From an uncultured Aquimarina sp. (GTDB taxonomy: Bacteria; Bacteroidota; Bacteroidia; Flavobacteriales; Flavobacteriaceae): a stretch of 64,000 nucleotides of DNA. The translations under genes and the position numbers were made by a program. This document shows, piece by piece, positions 1 to 9,545 of the stretch. The notes under the pieces are model-generated. The model worked only from the letters and a program-made list of their open reading frames with translations, had not been told where the DNA came from and made no database searches. The stretch spans positions 62,001-126,000 of the forward strand of contig NZ_CANLYD010000004.1 of assembly GCF_947495315.1 (NCBI RefSeq), written 5' to 3'. Every line of letters starts with the position of its first letter. The first letter of the stretch is position 1.

Positions 1-2169
1 TGTATTATCATCTTCATACAGTGTAAATTGCGAATCTTTACCTGTATAGATATGAATATTTAATTCAGATGGATCTAGGGTAAAAGTGCTCTGCGCATAA
101 TTGTATTTTGGAATTATAGCCCCTTCTTTTACAAATAGTGGTATTTCTCCAAAATTAGCTTTGTGTTGAATAGTTTGACCTCCATCTAGAAGATTATCGG
201 TCCAATAGTCATACCATTTATCACCTGGTGGCAGCCATATATCTAGAATAGAATCGTTTGGTGAATATGAGGGTGCTATTAATAGTTCGGCTCCCCACAT
301 ATATTGTAAATCATATTTCCAAGCTTCTGGTGTATCTTGATAATCAATTACCATAGCTCTTGCCATAGGTATACCGGTTTTGTGAGCTTGATGAGCATAA
401 GTATAGATATATGGCATCATTTCATATCTCATTTTTCCATATGTAAGCGCTACATCCTGACTGTTTTTTGATCTATCCAAAGGCCAACGTTTATTCTCTC
501 CCATACCGTGAGGTCGCCAGATAGGTGTAAAGCTACCAAAAGCCATGGCCCATTGTGTATAAAAACTATCATCTGGACCTGGAGGTCTAAAACCTCCGGC
601 ATCATGATTGAAATAAGGAAAGCCTGACAACCCAGATGTTTGTAATGATCTTATAGTGGATTTCATCCAATCCCAATCACATTTGATATCCCCAATCCAA
701 TGTGTTGCATATCGCTGAGCTCCTGCTGACATGGATCTTACCCATACGTAGGGTCTTTTTGATTCTCCAATTCCTGGAATGGAGGTGTTGTTTTTATTGT
801 CCCATCCTTCCTGCACTATGGCTTTTGAAATAAGAAAAGGATAATAGTTTTCATTTTCTGCCCAACTTCTTCCATTGGCACATATAATACTATCATTTAA
901 TTGCCATAGATCATCTGTTTCATCAATCCAAAGGGCATCTCCTGGATATTCCAATTTAGGGTCAAATGACTTTTTGTAGAAGAGTTCCCATATCCATTTA
1001 CGAGTTAATGGATTGGAATAATCCGGAGCACTTTTGCCATAATGTTCGGTATACTTTTCAGCATCAGGTATGTTGTATTCTGACTTCCATCCTTCAGATA
1101 AAGCAGCATTATTTCTATTAAAATCCAATGTTATGGTGACATTGTTTTCTTTGCACCATACAGCGAATGCCTTAGGGTCGGGAGTACGAGTAGGATCCCA
1201 TTCAAACCAAGAATCTGACCATGCGCCAGAACCAGCTCTCCATCTATTGTCATTGACCAGATGATCAAGTGGGAATCCGGCATTTCTATGTTCTTTAATT
1301 TTGTTTTTCCACCATTCAACTCCTTTGTGTTTAGGATCCCCTTTATCCGAAAGTTGAAGCCCAAATATTGACCGTTGAGGTAGTCTTGGCCTCCCGGTTA
1401 ATTGTGTATATCTGTCTAGTATGCTTTTAAATTCAGGTCCAAAAATAAAGTAATAATCCATTTGTCCCTGAAACCCTTTGGTATCAATATTAAACTTGTA
1501 TTGATTGTCTTTTCCAAAATTAAAATCATGTTGAAAAGTACTATTCAGAAAAACTCCATATCCTTTATTTGACAGATAGAAAGGGACTGTTAATACTCCT
1601 TGTGGAGCACCCCAATCTACAAGTCCATCTCCGTAGTTACAACTAACCCTTTTTCCCTTTAGGTCAATAGACTCTACTCTTCCAAATGATTGGTAACCCA
1701 TACCGCAAAAATGTTCTAGGTTGTCGAACGCAAAATCATTTGAGATCTTGTTTTCTTTCCAGTAGATTCCATTTTTCTCGGATAGTAATTCTTGACCTTT
1801 TTTTGTATCACGAATTTTGAATTTCATTGGAGATTTTTGCAATTCGATCTGAAGTTTCTTTTTTGATCCAACCTTGATTATGAATAGCTTATCTTTTTCT
1901 TCTATTTCATATACACCGTTAAGATGATGATCCGTCACCATTTCATAATGGTTATTTGCAAAAAAAGATTCGTTTTTTCTTATCCAATGAATTCTAAAAA
2001 TATCATCAGAATAAAACTGAAAATTTAATTTAACTCCTGTATCCGATTCAAATATAAGTTCATGGTTTTCTTTCTCATAGGTTTTAAAATTTCCACTTTG
2101 AGCTTTTGCTTCATTAACAATTAGCTGTGTTATGAGTAGAAAAAATATTGTTTTTAGGTTGGTTGCCAT
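1..2169 (-). CDS. Glycoside hydrolase family 31 (alpha-glucosidase/xylosidase type), C-terminus cut by window edge
   Basis: The frame is open from the ATG at 2169 down to position 1 (723 codons) with no stop, so the C-terminus lies outside the window. It starts with a signal peptide (about 23 residues, ending AKAQS), so the enzyme is exported. The GH31 catalytic core is visible: the nucleophile region LWIDETD (Asp416) and the acid/base region HWIGDIKCDWDWM (Asp494), followed by the family's HGMGENKRWPLD and MRYEMMPYIYTYAHQ blocks and a beta-sandwich. GH31 enzymes hydrolyse alpha-linked glucosides or xylosides; the exact substrate cannot be told from sequence. No polysaccharide-utilisation genes are visible next to it on this side. 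Confidence 0.93.
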   Translation of the reverse strand, partial: MATNLKTIFFLLITQLIVNEAKAQSGNFKTYEKENHELIFESDTGVKLNFQFYSDDIFRIHWIRKNESFFANNHYEMVTDHHLNGVYEIEEKDKLFIIKVGSKKKLQIELQKSPMKFKIRDTKKGQELLSEKNGIYWKENKISNDFAFDNLEHFCGMGYQSFGRVESIDLKGKRVSCNYGDGLVDWGAPQGVLTVPFYLSNKGYGVFLNSTFQHDFNFGKDNQYKFNIDTKGFQGQMDYYFIFGPEFKSILDRYTQLTGRPRLPQRSIFGLQLSDKGDPKHKGVEWWKNKIKEHRNAGFPLDHLVNDNRWRAGSGAWSDSWFEWDPTRTPDPKAFAVWCKENNVTITLDFNRNNAALSEGWKSEYNIPDAEKYTEHYGKSAPDYSNPLTRKWIWELFYKKSFDPKLEYPGDALWIDETDDLWQLNDSIICANGRSWAENENYYPFLISKAIVQEGWDNKNNTSIPGIGESKRPYVWVRSMSAGAQRYATHWIGDIKCDWDWMKSTIRSLQTSGLSGFPYFNHDAGGFRPPGPDDSFYTQWAMAFGSFTPIWRPHGMGENKRWPLDRSKNSQDVALTYGKMRYEMMPYIYTYAHQAHKTGIPMARAMVIDYQDTPEAWKYDLQYMWGAELLIAPSYSPNDSILDIWLPPGDKWYDYWTDNLLDGGQTIQHKANFGEIPLFVKEGAIIPKYNYAQSTFTLDPSELNIHIYTGKDSQFTLYEDDNT

Positions 2170-2264
2170 GTTTTAAGGTTTTAGACAATAGAAGTTTGTT
2201 TTCTTGTGGTTTATGGCTATAGGTTTCTGTTGAAAAAAGAATAATATTGATACATGTTTGATTT

Positions 2265-2774
2265 TTATTGATTAGCACTAGGAATAGATAATAAACTATC
2301 GATTTGCGTAAAGGAATATTTTCCTATTAGATTACCTTCAGGTGAAATCAAAAATTTAGCTGGAATTTCTGAAACACCATATTTTCTTGCGATTTCAGAT
2401 AGCATAACAAATCGATTTTGATCTACTATTTGATTTTTCCAAGTATACCCATATTTAGAAACTACTTTTTTCCAGGATTTTGAATCTTTCTCAAGGGCTA
2501 TACTAACCACAGTTAATTTGTCAGAATGTTTTTTATGAAGAGCTACTAATTCAGGACTTTCTTTAAGGCAAGGAGCACACCAGGAACCCCAGAAATCTAG
2601 TAATACATAAGCTCCCTTTAGGTTCGATAATCGAAAAGATGTTCCATCTATCAGAGTAGCTTCAAAATCGGGGGCAGTATCTCCTTCATCTGCAGCTGAC
2701 CATTTTGTGTAGCTATAGAATAGTCCAAATAATATGATTGCTCCAAGAATACTATAATTCAATATTTTTTTCAC
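2265..2774 (-). CDS. TlpA/ResA-like membrane-anchored thioredoxin-fold protein
   Basis: A 169-residue protein with an N-terminal hydrophobic anchor (residues about 5-22) and a thioredoxin-like domain starting at GDTAPDFEATLIDG. The redox motif WCAPC is at Cys66 and Cys69, preceded by LLDFWGS, and a cis-Pro type segment EIPAKFLI lies near residue 140. This is the TlpA/ResA family of extracytoplasmic thiol oxidoreductases, probably facing the periplasm. It lies 45 bases upstream of the amidohydrolase on the same strand. The substrate is unknown. Confidence 0.88.
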   Translation of the reverse strand: MKKILNYSILGAIILFGLFYSYTKWSAADEGDTAPDFEATLIDGTSFRLSNLKGAYVLLDFWGSWCAPCLKESPELVALHKKHSDKLTVVSIALEKDSKSWKKVVSKYGYTWKNQIVDQNRFVMLSEIARKYGVSEIPAKFLISPEGNLIGKYSFTQIDSLLSIPSANQ

Positions 2775-2819
2775 ACTTACGAGTTTTTTTGAAGCTAATC
2801 TAGTATTTGTTTAAATGTA

Positions 2820-4094
2820 TTATTGTTTGTAAATCTTACCCTCTTTCATTACAAATACTACATTTTCCATAGTCTTTATTTCTTCGGTAGGATCTTCATT
2901 TACTGCTACAATGTCTGCTAGAAAATCAGGTGCAATTTGCCCTAATTCTTTACTCATATCCAGTACTTTTGCATTTACGATTGTAGCACATTGTATAGCT
3001 GTTATAGGGCGCATACCTGCTTCTACCATATATCCAAACTCTTTAGCATTCTGTCCGTGCTTAAAAACTCCGGCATCTGTACCAAAAGCAATGCGAACAC
3101 CACGCTTATGAGCTTTCTTAAAAGTTTCTTGGATTTGAGGTCCTATTTCTAGAGCCTTAGGAACAATAATGGCAGGGTAGTATCCATCTATTTTGGCTTT
3201 TTCTGTAACTTCTTTTCCAGCGGTAATAGTAGGTACCAAATAGGCTCTGTTCTTTTTCATTAAGTCCATCGTTTTAGTACTCATTAGCGTTCCGTGTTCG
3301 ATTGTTTTTACGCCTCCGATTATGGCACGCTGCATTCCTTCATCTCCATGTGCGTGAGCAGCTACATGAAATCCATAATCCTTAGCAGTTTTACAGATAG
3401 CTTTTATTTCTTCTACTGTAAATTGTGGATTAGAACTACTTTTGGCAACGCTTAATACACCTCCGGTTGCTGTGATTTTAATTAGATCAGCTCCATTTTT
3501 ATAACGTTGTCTAACGGCTTTTTTAGCATCTTCTACACCGTTTACTACGCCATCCTTTGGTCCTGGATCTCCTATCAATGATTTGTTACCTCCATTGGTT
3601 GGATCCGCATGACCTCCAGTAGTGGCTAGTGATTTACCAGCTGTGAATATTCTTGGTCCATCAATTTTTCCTTGTGCTATGGCCTTTTTTAAGGCAATGT
3701 TTACGCCACTTCCTCCAAGATCTCGTACAGTTGTAAATCCAGCCATCAATGTTGTTTTGGCAAACCCAACGGAATTATAGGCTACATCTGCTTCATTATT
3801 TGTATAACGCTCTAAATATGCTTTTGGATTAGATTCGTTTTCCATGTGTACATGCATATCAATGAGTCCTGGCATCACCGTTTTATCTTTAAGATCGATA
3901 ATGATATCATCATTTTCTCCGGTAGTGTATCCACTTTCTACTTTACTAATTTTATTACCAGAAACAACAATTGTTCTTTCGGTTAAAATTTTACCAGTTT
4001 TAGTATCGATTAATTTTCCGCAATGAAGATAAGTGTCCTGAGCAACAAGTGTGGTACTTATTACAGCAAAAAGTAAGGTGTAAAAGAATTTCAT
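2820..4094 (-). CDS. Secreted metal-dependent amidohydrolase (imidazolonepropionase/prolidase-like)
   Basis: A 424-residue protein with a signal peptide ending around LVAQD. It shows the composite-domain start (GKLIDTKTGKIL), the metal-binding HxH of the amidohydrolase barrel (PGLIDMHVHME, His81 and His83), a candidate bridging lysine in DLIKITATGG (Lys206), HAHGD (His247, His249), EHGT (His267) and the catalytic Asp in FGTDAG (Asp340). This matches the amidohydrolase superfamily branch often annotated as Xaa-Pro dipeptidase or imidazolonepropionase-like. The reaction is probably hydrolysis of a dipeptide or cyclic amide in the periplasm; the exact substrate is not deducible. Confidence 0.9.
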   Translation of the reverse strand: MKFFYTLLFAVISTTLVAQDTYLHCGKLIDTKTGKILTERTIVVSGNKISKVESGYTTGENDDIIIDLKDKTVMPGLIDMHVHMENESNPKAYLERYTNNEADVAYNSVGFAKTTLMAGFTTVRDLGGSGVNIALKKAIAQGKIDGPRIFTAGKSLATTGGHADPTNGGNKSLIGDPGPKDGVVNGVEDAKKAVRQRYKNGADLIKITATGGVLSVAKSSSNPQFTVEEIKAICKTAKDYGFHVAAHAHGDEGMQRAIIGGVKTIEHGTLMSTKTMDLMKKNRAYLVPTITAGKEVTEKAKIDGYYPAIIVPKALEIGPQIQETFKKAHKRGVRIAFGTDAGVFKHGQNAKEFGYMVEAGMRPITAIQCATIVNAKVLDMSKELGQIAPDFLADIVAVNEDPTEEIKTMENVVFVMKEGKIYKQ

Positions 4095-4227
4095 AAGCTT
4101 ATAAATTGTGTGAAGTTGTTTGTGAATGAATTTGTGCTAAATTATCTGATCAACAATTTAAAATAAAATACTGTAATTGATAAATAGATTATGATTTCTT
4201 TTAGAAATATAGGCTGTAAGCATTGTT

Positions 4228-5199
4228 TTATCTTCCGTGAAATTCCATATTTGGTAATTTAGCAGAACCTTTTAAGTATTTATTGAACCAATCCAATACG
4301 TCTTGATCTCTTTCTTTTCTATACTGACTAATGCCGTGATCTGCCCCTTCATAGATCTTCAATCTATATGGAATTCGGTGTTTTTCAAATTCTAAAGCAA
4401 GTTTTAGTGAATTCGTGGATTTTACTCTCCAATCCGAATTACCATGTAATAATAGAATAGGAACCTTGGGAGAAAATTTGTCTGCCCATAATACTGCAGA
4501 TCTCTTTTTAAGTTCGGCTTCTTTGTTTTGATAATAATCAGGAATCAACTCTGCATATACTCTTTTTTCCAATTCTGGTCTGTCAATTGTTGTTAAGTCG
4601 GATTCTGCACCACCTACAACCGCTGCTTTTATAGTGTTCGTTTTGGATAAAGCAAGATAGGTCATCATACCACCACGACTCCAACCATACATACCAATGC
4701 GAGTTGTATCTGCTTCTGGTAATTCATCAATTACCTTGTTTAGATTTAAAACATCATTTACATCATTTCCTCCAAACTCTTCCATTCCTTCGCTTTTGCC
4801 AGAGCCTCTATAATTACATCCGATCACAATATATCCTTCATTGGCAAGTTTCGAAAACATATATGCTATTGGTAATTTTTTATTACCACCAAATAATTGA
4901 ATTGCTCCGAAATCACGATTACCTCCTCGATTATATATAATAACCGGGTACTTTTCTTCCTTTTTCGGAATTGCAGTAAATGATTGGATTTTTAATCCAT
5001 CGCTTAGATAGGTGATTTCATACATATCTACATTTTCTAAGAAATGATATTTATCTATAAAAGTAGTTTGCTTATTGTCAGTAAATAAATCAGGATAGTC
5101 TTGCCAGTTAATTTTCTTTTTTTCTAAAATGATTGATTCTTGAGAAGTGCAGGAAAAAAGGTTTGTAACGATAAGGATGAATACTAAAATGTGTTTCAT
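4228..5199 (-). CDS. Lipoprotein alpha/beta hydrolase (prolyl oligopeptidase-like S9 family)
   Basis: A 323-residue protein with a lipobox (LFSC, Cys17), so it is probably a membrane lipoprotein. The alpha/beta-hydrolase core is complete: the oxyanion region YNRGGNRDFG, the nucleophile elbow GWSRGG (Ser174), the acid in HGNSDWRV (Asp256) and the base in EGADHGI (His288). This arrangement is typical of the peptidase S9 / dipeptidyl aminopeptidase-acylaminoacyl peptidase group without the beta-propeller. It is transcribed in the same direction as the amidohydrolase downstream of it, and the two may both act on peptides outside the cytoplasm (inference). Confidence 0.88.
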   Translation of the reverse strand: MKHILVFILIVTNLFSCTSQESIILEKKKINWQDYPDLFTDNKQTTFIDKYHFLENVDMYEITYLSDGLKIQSFTAIPKKEEKYPVIIYNRGGNRDFGAIQLFGGNKKLPIAYMFSKLANEGYIVIGCNYRGSGKSEGMEEFGGNDVNDVLNLNKVIDELPEADTTRIGMYGWSRGGMMTYLALSKTNTIKAAVVGGAESDLTTIDRPELEKRVYAELIPDYYQNKEAELKKRSAVLWADKFSPKVPILLLHGNSDWRVKSTNSLKLALEFEKHRIPYRLKIYEGADHGISQYRKERDQDVLDWFNKYLKGSAKLPNMEFHGR

Positions 5200-5264
5200 T
5201 TTTTTTCTTTAATGACTGTTAGTAAACTGATGTATTACGTGAATTTGATATATGAATTCTAATT

Positions 5265-6908
5265 TTATTTTAATAATTCCTCTAAATCACTTTCTATATA
5301 ATCCGGAATTGCTTCAATATCGATAATCTCATCAGACAATTGCCGTTTCTGATCTTGTAATTGAATGATCTTTTCTTCTATTGTGTTTTTAGTTATAAAA
5401 CGAGTGACCATAACATTGTTTTTTTGACCGATACGATGCGCACGTGCAATAGCTTGTTTCTCAATAAAAGGATTCCACCAAGGATCTAACAAAACAACAT
5501 AGGATGCCTTGGTAAGATTAAGACCTACTCCTCCTGCTTTTAATGAAATGAAGAACAAAGAGATTGCATCGTTTTCCTGAAATTCATTGACAATCCTTTC
5601 TCTGTCCGAACCTTTAGTTCGTCCTGTAAGGCTAACAAAAGAAATGCCTTGAGCTGTACACCACTCCTGATATAAACTTAAGTGAGATACAAAAGAACTG
5701 AATATCAATACCTTTTTATTGGATCTCACCAAGGTGTCTAAATAGGAGGTAACATCTTTGAATTTACCAGAAGAATCTTCTGTTTTAGTATTCAGTAGTT
5801 TAGGATGGTTTGCTAACTGCCTAAGTTTAGTTAATGTATTTATGATATGAATCTTGTTAGTAGAAACTGTATCAATACCTAATAATAAATTTCTAGCGGC
5901 TGATTTTTGAGATTCATATTCTTTTTCTTGCTCTGTAAGCATCTCAGTATAGATAGTCTGTTCTGATAATTCAGGTAAATCCTTAGCTACTTGTTCTTTT
6001 GTCCTTCTTAGAATAAAAGGTTCTATGAGTGCTTTTAATTCCTTAATACGCTCTTCGTTTTGATGTTTTTCTATCGGAGTTTTAAAATGATCTTTAAAAA
6101 AAGGATAACTTCCTAGCATTCCTGGATTGATAAATTCCATCTGGGACCAAAGGTCAGATAATGAATTTTCGATAGGTGTCCCACTCAAAGAAATTTTATG
6201 TTTTGCATTGATGTCATTAATCGCTTTGAATATTTTAGATTCTTTATTCTTGATTTGCTGACTCTCATCAGTGATTAAATAGGTGAATTCTGTTTTTTGT
6301 AGTGTAGCAACATCTTTTGATAATGTAGTATACGTAGTTAGAATGATGTCGTATGTTTCTAAATAAGGCGCTATTTTTTTGCGATCACTTCCTATATATT
6401 TTGTAATGGTTAGGTGTGGTGCAAATTTCAATATTTCCTGAGCCCAATTAAATATTAACGAAGATGGTAATACAACTAGCGCTTTTAGATAAGTTCTGAC
6501 CTCTAATGGATCACTAAACAGATCTAATCGAATAGTTTTGGTGTCTTCTGGAGCTGATGCAAGCTGTTCTTTTACAAACACCAATGTTGCTATGGTTTGT
6601 AATGTTTTTCCAAGTCCCATGTCATCTGCAAGGCAAGCTCCTAGTTGATTTTGATAATGTTTTACTAACCATTTTACGCCTTCTTCCTGGTATGGTCTTA
6701 AGGTGGCTTTTAATTTAGAAGATGGTTGGTAGTCAATATAAGTATTTTCTGAGATATCTAGTTCTTCTGGAGGTACAATATCTTTTAAGAGTGTGTAATT
6801 GCCTTTATTTACTAGAATACTGTCTTCTTTTACTTTTCCAAAATTTGCTAATTTTTTGTAACGTGTCATCCATTCCAACGGAATAATGAAAACAGATTCA
6901 TCATTCAT
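5265..6908 (-). CDS. SNF2-family DEAD/H helicase, C-terminal helicase part (separated from its N-terminus by a frameshift)
   Basis: This frame carries the whole SNF2 ATPase: motif I DDMGLGKTLQTIA, motif II DESQ (usually DEAQ/DEGH), the SGTPIENSL motif, LRRTKEQVAKDLP, and motifs V/VI GGVGLNLT and QAIARAHRIGQ. The Met at 6908 is only the first Met in frame; the frame stays open upstream to the A10 tract at 7009-7018 and encodes DWFDVKGVVLIGSQEIPFSK, which directly continues the protein encoded by 6983-8167. Adding one base in the A tract gives a single gene 5265-8167 of 968 codons including the stop, the usual length for Bacteroidota SNF2 proteins. See the slip tract entry. Confidence 0.9.
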   Translation of the reverse strand: MNDESVFIIPLEWMTRYKKLANFGKVKEDSILVNKGNYTLLKDIVPPEELDISENTYIDYQPSSKLKATLRPYQEEGVKWLVKHYQNQLGACLADDMGLGKTLQTIATLVFVKEQLASAPEDTKTIRLDLFSDPLEVRTYLKALVVLPSSLIFNWAQEILKFAPHLTITKYIGSDRKKIAPYLETYDIILTTYTTLSKDVATLQKTEFTYLITDESQQIKNKESKIFKAINDINAKHKISLSGTPIENSLSDLWSQMEFINPGMLGSYPFFKDHFKTPIEKHQNEERIKELKALIEPFILRRTKEQVAKDLPELSEQTIYTEMLTEQEKEYESQKSAARNLLLGIDTVSTNKIHIINTLTKLRQLANHPKLLNTKTEDSSGKFKDVTSYLDTLVRSNKKVLIFSSFVSHLSLYQEWCTAQGISFVSLTGRTKGSDRERIVNEFQENDAISLFFISLKAGGVGLNLTKASYVVLLDPWWNPFIEKQAIARAHRIGQKNNVMVTRFITKNTIEEKIIQLQDQKRQLSDEIIDIEAIPDYIESDLEELLK

Positions 6909-6982
6909 TGGAAAAAAGCGATTATTCTCTTTTATGTATTTAATAAATTTGGAAAACGGAATTTCTTGTGAACCAATAAGAA

Positions 6983-8167
6983 CTACTCCTTTGACATCGA
7001 ACCAGTCATTTTTTTTTTATTTTTAATTTCGATCTGATGTGGATCAAGATTTACTGATCTGTTCTCAAGATCGGGAAGCGTAATCTCAAATCCTTCTTTT
7101 TCTAGTTCTTTATGATGCGTTTGAACCCAATTAAAAATTGCTAATGGATCATCAGAAGTTTCAAGCTCTAATAAGAGATTGGCATTGGTTGTTAGCCCTT
7201 TAGATTCCAGTAAGGCTATAATTTCTTTTTCGGCATTAGGGTCTCTTTTAATTTGAGTGATTTGAATTTCTTCATTTTCTCCAAAAAGTACATCAGAGGA
7301 AGTTTTTTTAGCACTATTATAGTCAAAAGTAGCTTGACCATAATTAAAAACTACTTTAGCAACATAATTTTCCTTTATAAAATCTTGAATAATTTCTATC
7401 CCATAGGATGCTATGTTTTTGTGAATTATTATCTCAAAACCATTTGCAATTACATCTACATTTTTTATAACAGGAATGATTACCTTATCTAGATAGGTTT
7501 TAATGTGTTTTTTAGCAATAGTAATCTTTTCTTTGCTGAAAAATGGTTTTAATTTATTGGCATTTAGATTATCAATATGATAAATGGATTTGTCCAATAC
7601 AATCCAGGAAGGTTCATTTAATAATATCTGAATGCTATGATTTTGAGGGATTATAACTTTTTCTCCATCTTTTAAAGAAAACGCATAATCGATACCTTCA
7701 TCTGTTTTGGTAAATTCTAAAATTGGATTGAGAATACTATCACCAATTGATAATCTATGGACTTCAAAAGGGTCTTTTCTTTGTGCATTATGCACTACAG
7801 CATATTGGTTCTCAATTAAAAGGGCATAAAAAACAGAAAGCTTATTATTGATGTAATTGATAACTACATCTTTGATTTTGGGATCCTTTAGGATATCTGC
7901 GAAACCAAATGTTTTTCTTTTTTTAGCAGGTCTGAATTGCTGTTCTAACACCGGGATTTTTAGACTAGAGCATATTTCTAATAATTGCTCATGAGGTGTC
8001 TCTAAGTATGGTATTTTGAAACTAGCTAAAGTCTGAGGAGTAGCTTGCTTTTCTACGTAGCCAAGACGATCATTATTTACAGGTACAATATAGGTTTCTG
8101 GTAAAGGGGGAATTCCAGGAAAATTATTATGATCTACAAGATTATAACAAATACAAAATGAATCCAT
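6983..8167 (-). CDS. N-terminal part of the same SNF2 helicase, ending early at a frameshift
   Basis: A 394-codon frame with no recognisable catalytic motif. It runs through acidic/hydrophobic segments typical of the N-terminal region of bacterial SNF2 proteins, up to NRSVNLDPHQIEIKNKKK. After that the frame reads only MTGSMSKE and stops. The alternative frame past the A10 run gives NDWFDVKGVVLIGSQ and then the helicase. I therefore read 6983-8167 plus 5265-6982 as one gene interrupted by a one-base shift, not as two genes. The start ATG at 8167 begins MDSFCICYNLVDHNN. Confidence 0.85.
   Translation of the reverse strand: MDSFCICYNLVDHNNFPGIPPLPETYIVPVNNDRLGYVEKQATPQTLASFKIPYLETPHEQLLEICSSLKIPVLEQQFRPAKKRKTFGFADILKDPKIKDVVINYINNKLSVFYALLIENQYAVVHNAQRKDPFEVHRLSIGDSILNPILEFTKTDEGIDYAFSLKDGEKVIIPQNHSIQILLNEPSWIVLDKSIYHIDNLNANKLKPFFSKEKITIAKKHIKTYLDKVIIPVIKNVDVIANGFEIIIHKNIASYGIEIIQDFIKENYVAKVVFNYGQATFDYNSAKKTSSDVLFGENEEIQITQIKRDPNAEKEIIALLESKGLTTNANLLLELETSDDPLAIFNWVQTHHKELEKEGFEITLPDLENRSVNLDPHQIEIKNKKKMTGSMSKE
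7009..7018 (-). other. A10 homopolymer at which the SNF2 reading frame breaks
   Basis: On the coding strand there are ten consecutive A residues followed by TGACTGG. Ten A give the stop-terminated frame; eleven (or eight) A restore one uninterrupted frame through the helicase. This could be a genuine phase-type slippage tract, transcriptional slippage, a fixed loss of function, or a sequencing error in a homopolymer. Confidence 0.8.
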
Positions 8168-8230
8168 TATAGGTGTTTATGAGTTTTGTAATAATTAATT
8201 ATACAAATATGAATAATTAACTTTTTTAGC

Positions 8231-9400
8231 TTATTTAGTAATAAAATCGATAATAGTTTTTGTGATAAAATCAATTTGTTCATCATCTAATTCTGTATGC
8301 ATAGGTAACGAAATCACTTCTTTCACAAGTTGATTGGTAACGGGGAAATCGGACTCATTATAACGCTCATCTTGATACGCTTTTTGATTATGTAAAGGTA
8401 TAGGGTAATATACACCACACGGAATTCCAGTGTCATTAAGATGTTTTGCTAATGCATCACGATCTGCATTGATGATACGAAGTGTATACTGATGAAATAC
8501 ATGACAGTTACACGAATCGCAAATTACATCCTCACTGGTTCCGCAACTATTTCCTTTTACTTTTGGTGTTATTATATTCTCTACACTTTCAAAAGCTTTG
8601 TTATATTTTCTTGCTGCCGCTCTTCTGGCATTATTATAAGAATCAAGATTAGGTAGTTTGGCTCTAAGCACTGTAGCTTGTATTGAATCTAATCTAGAAT
8701 TTACGCCAACTACATCGTGATGATATCTTTTATACATTCCGTGATTGACGATTCCACGAATAGTATGAGCTAAATCATCATCGTTAGTGAACATAGCTCC
8801 ACCATCACCGTAACATCCTAAATTTTTAGAAGGAAAAAAAGAAGTAGAAGATACATGACCTATAGTTCCTGTTTTAGCAACTTTTCCATCTGCAAATTTG
8901 TAACTAGAACCAATGCCTTGTGCATTGTCTTCTATTACATATAGGTTATGCTCCTTAGCTATTTCCATAATTTCATCCATATTGGCAGCTTGACCAAATA
9001 AATGAACAGGTACAATCGCTTTTGTGTTAGGAGTGATAGCTTTACGGATAGCATTCGGATCAATATTAAATGAATCCGGTTCTACATCTACTAAAACTGG
9101 TGTGAGCTGCAACAATGCTATTACTTCTACAGTAGCTGCAAAAGTAAAATCTGCAGTGATAACTTCATCTCCCGGTTTTAGGCCTAATCCCATCATCGCT
9201 ATTTGCAAAGCATCTGTCCCATTTGCGCAAGGAATTACATGTTTTACATCCAGATATTCTTCTAATTCTTTTTGAAAACTATGTACTTCCGGACCATTTA
9301 TAAATGTGGCAGAGGAGATAACATCGAGAATAGATGCATCCACACGCTCCTTTATTTGTTCATATTGACCCTTTAAGTCAACCATTTGAATCTTCTTCAT
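8231..9400 (-). CDS. DegT/DnrJ/EryC1/StrS family PLP-dependent aminotransferase
   Basis: A 389-residue protein of the sugar aminotransferase family that adds an amino group to nucleotide-linked keto sugars for surface polysaccharides. Visible are the PLP site block NGTDALQIAM, DFTFAAT, the acidic residue in EDNAQG (Asp158), and the PLP lysine in SFFPSKNLGCYGDGG (Lys192). Between residues 286 and 299 there is a short Cys-rich insertion (Cys286, Cys294, Cys297, Cys299) followed by HVFHQYTLRI. It stands without other polysaccharide genes nearby. The start ATG at 9400 is followed by KKIQMVDLKGQYE, the normal family beginning. Confidence 0.92.
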   Translation of the reverse strand: MKKIQMVDLKGQYEQIKERVDASILDVISSATFINGPEVHSFQKELEEYLDVKHVIPCANGTDALQIAMMGLGLKPGDEVITADFTFAATVEVIALLQLTPVLVDVEPDSFNIDPNAIRKAITPNTKAIVPVHLFGQAANMDEIMEIAKEHNLYVIEDNAQGIGSSYKFADGKVAKTGTIGHVSSTSFFPSKNLGCYGDGGAMFTNDDDLAHTIRGIVNHGMYKRYHHDVVGVNSRLDSIQATVLRAKLPNLDSYNNARRAAARKYNKAFESVENIITPKVKGNSCGTSEDVICDSCNCHVFHQYTLRIINADRDALAKHLNDTGIPCGVYYPIPLHNQKAYQDERYNESDFPVTNQLVKEVISLPMHTELDDEQIDFITKTIIDFITK

Positions 9401-9545
9401 AGGATGAATTTTGTAACCCGACGAAAGTACGAAATAATGACACGATTGCCAATGTGATAACTAAGTTTTGATATGTTTTTTATTAACGAATAGTATCAAT
9501 ATAGTATCACATTAGCAAACGCTTTTCTTTCAGATGTTTATAATC

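Noticed and set aside
1131..1364. 77-codon minus-strand frame inside the GH31 gene
   Set aside because: It is an off-frame shadow; the GH31 frame is continuous through this region with conserved motifs.
6908..7008. Reading the SNF2 helicase as an independent gene starting at Met 6908
   Set aside because: The frame is open upstream and encodes sequence that directly continues the neighbouring frame; the Met at 6908 is internal.
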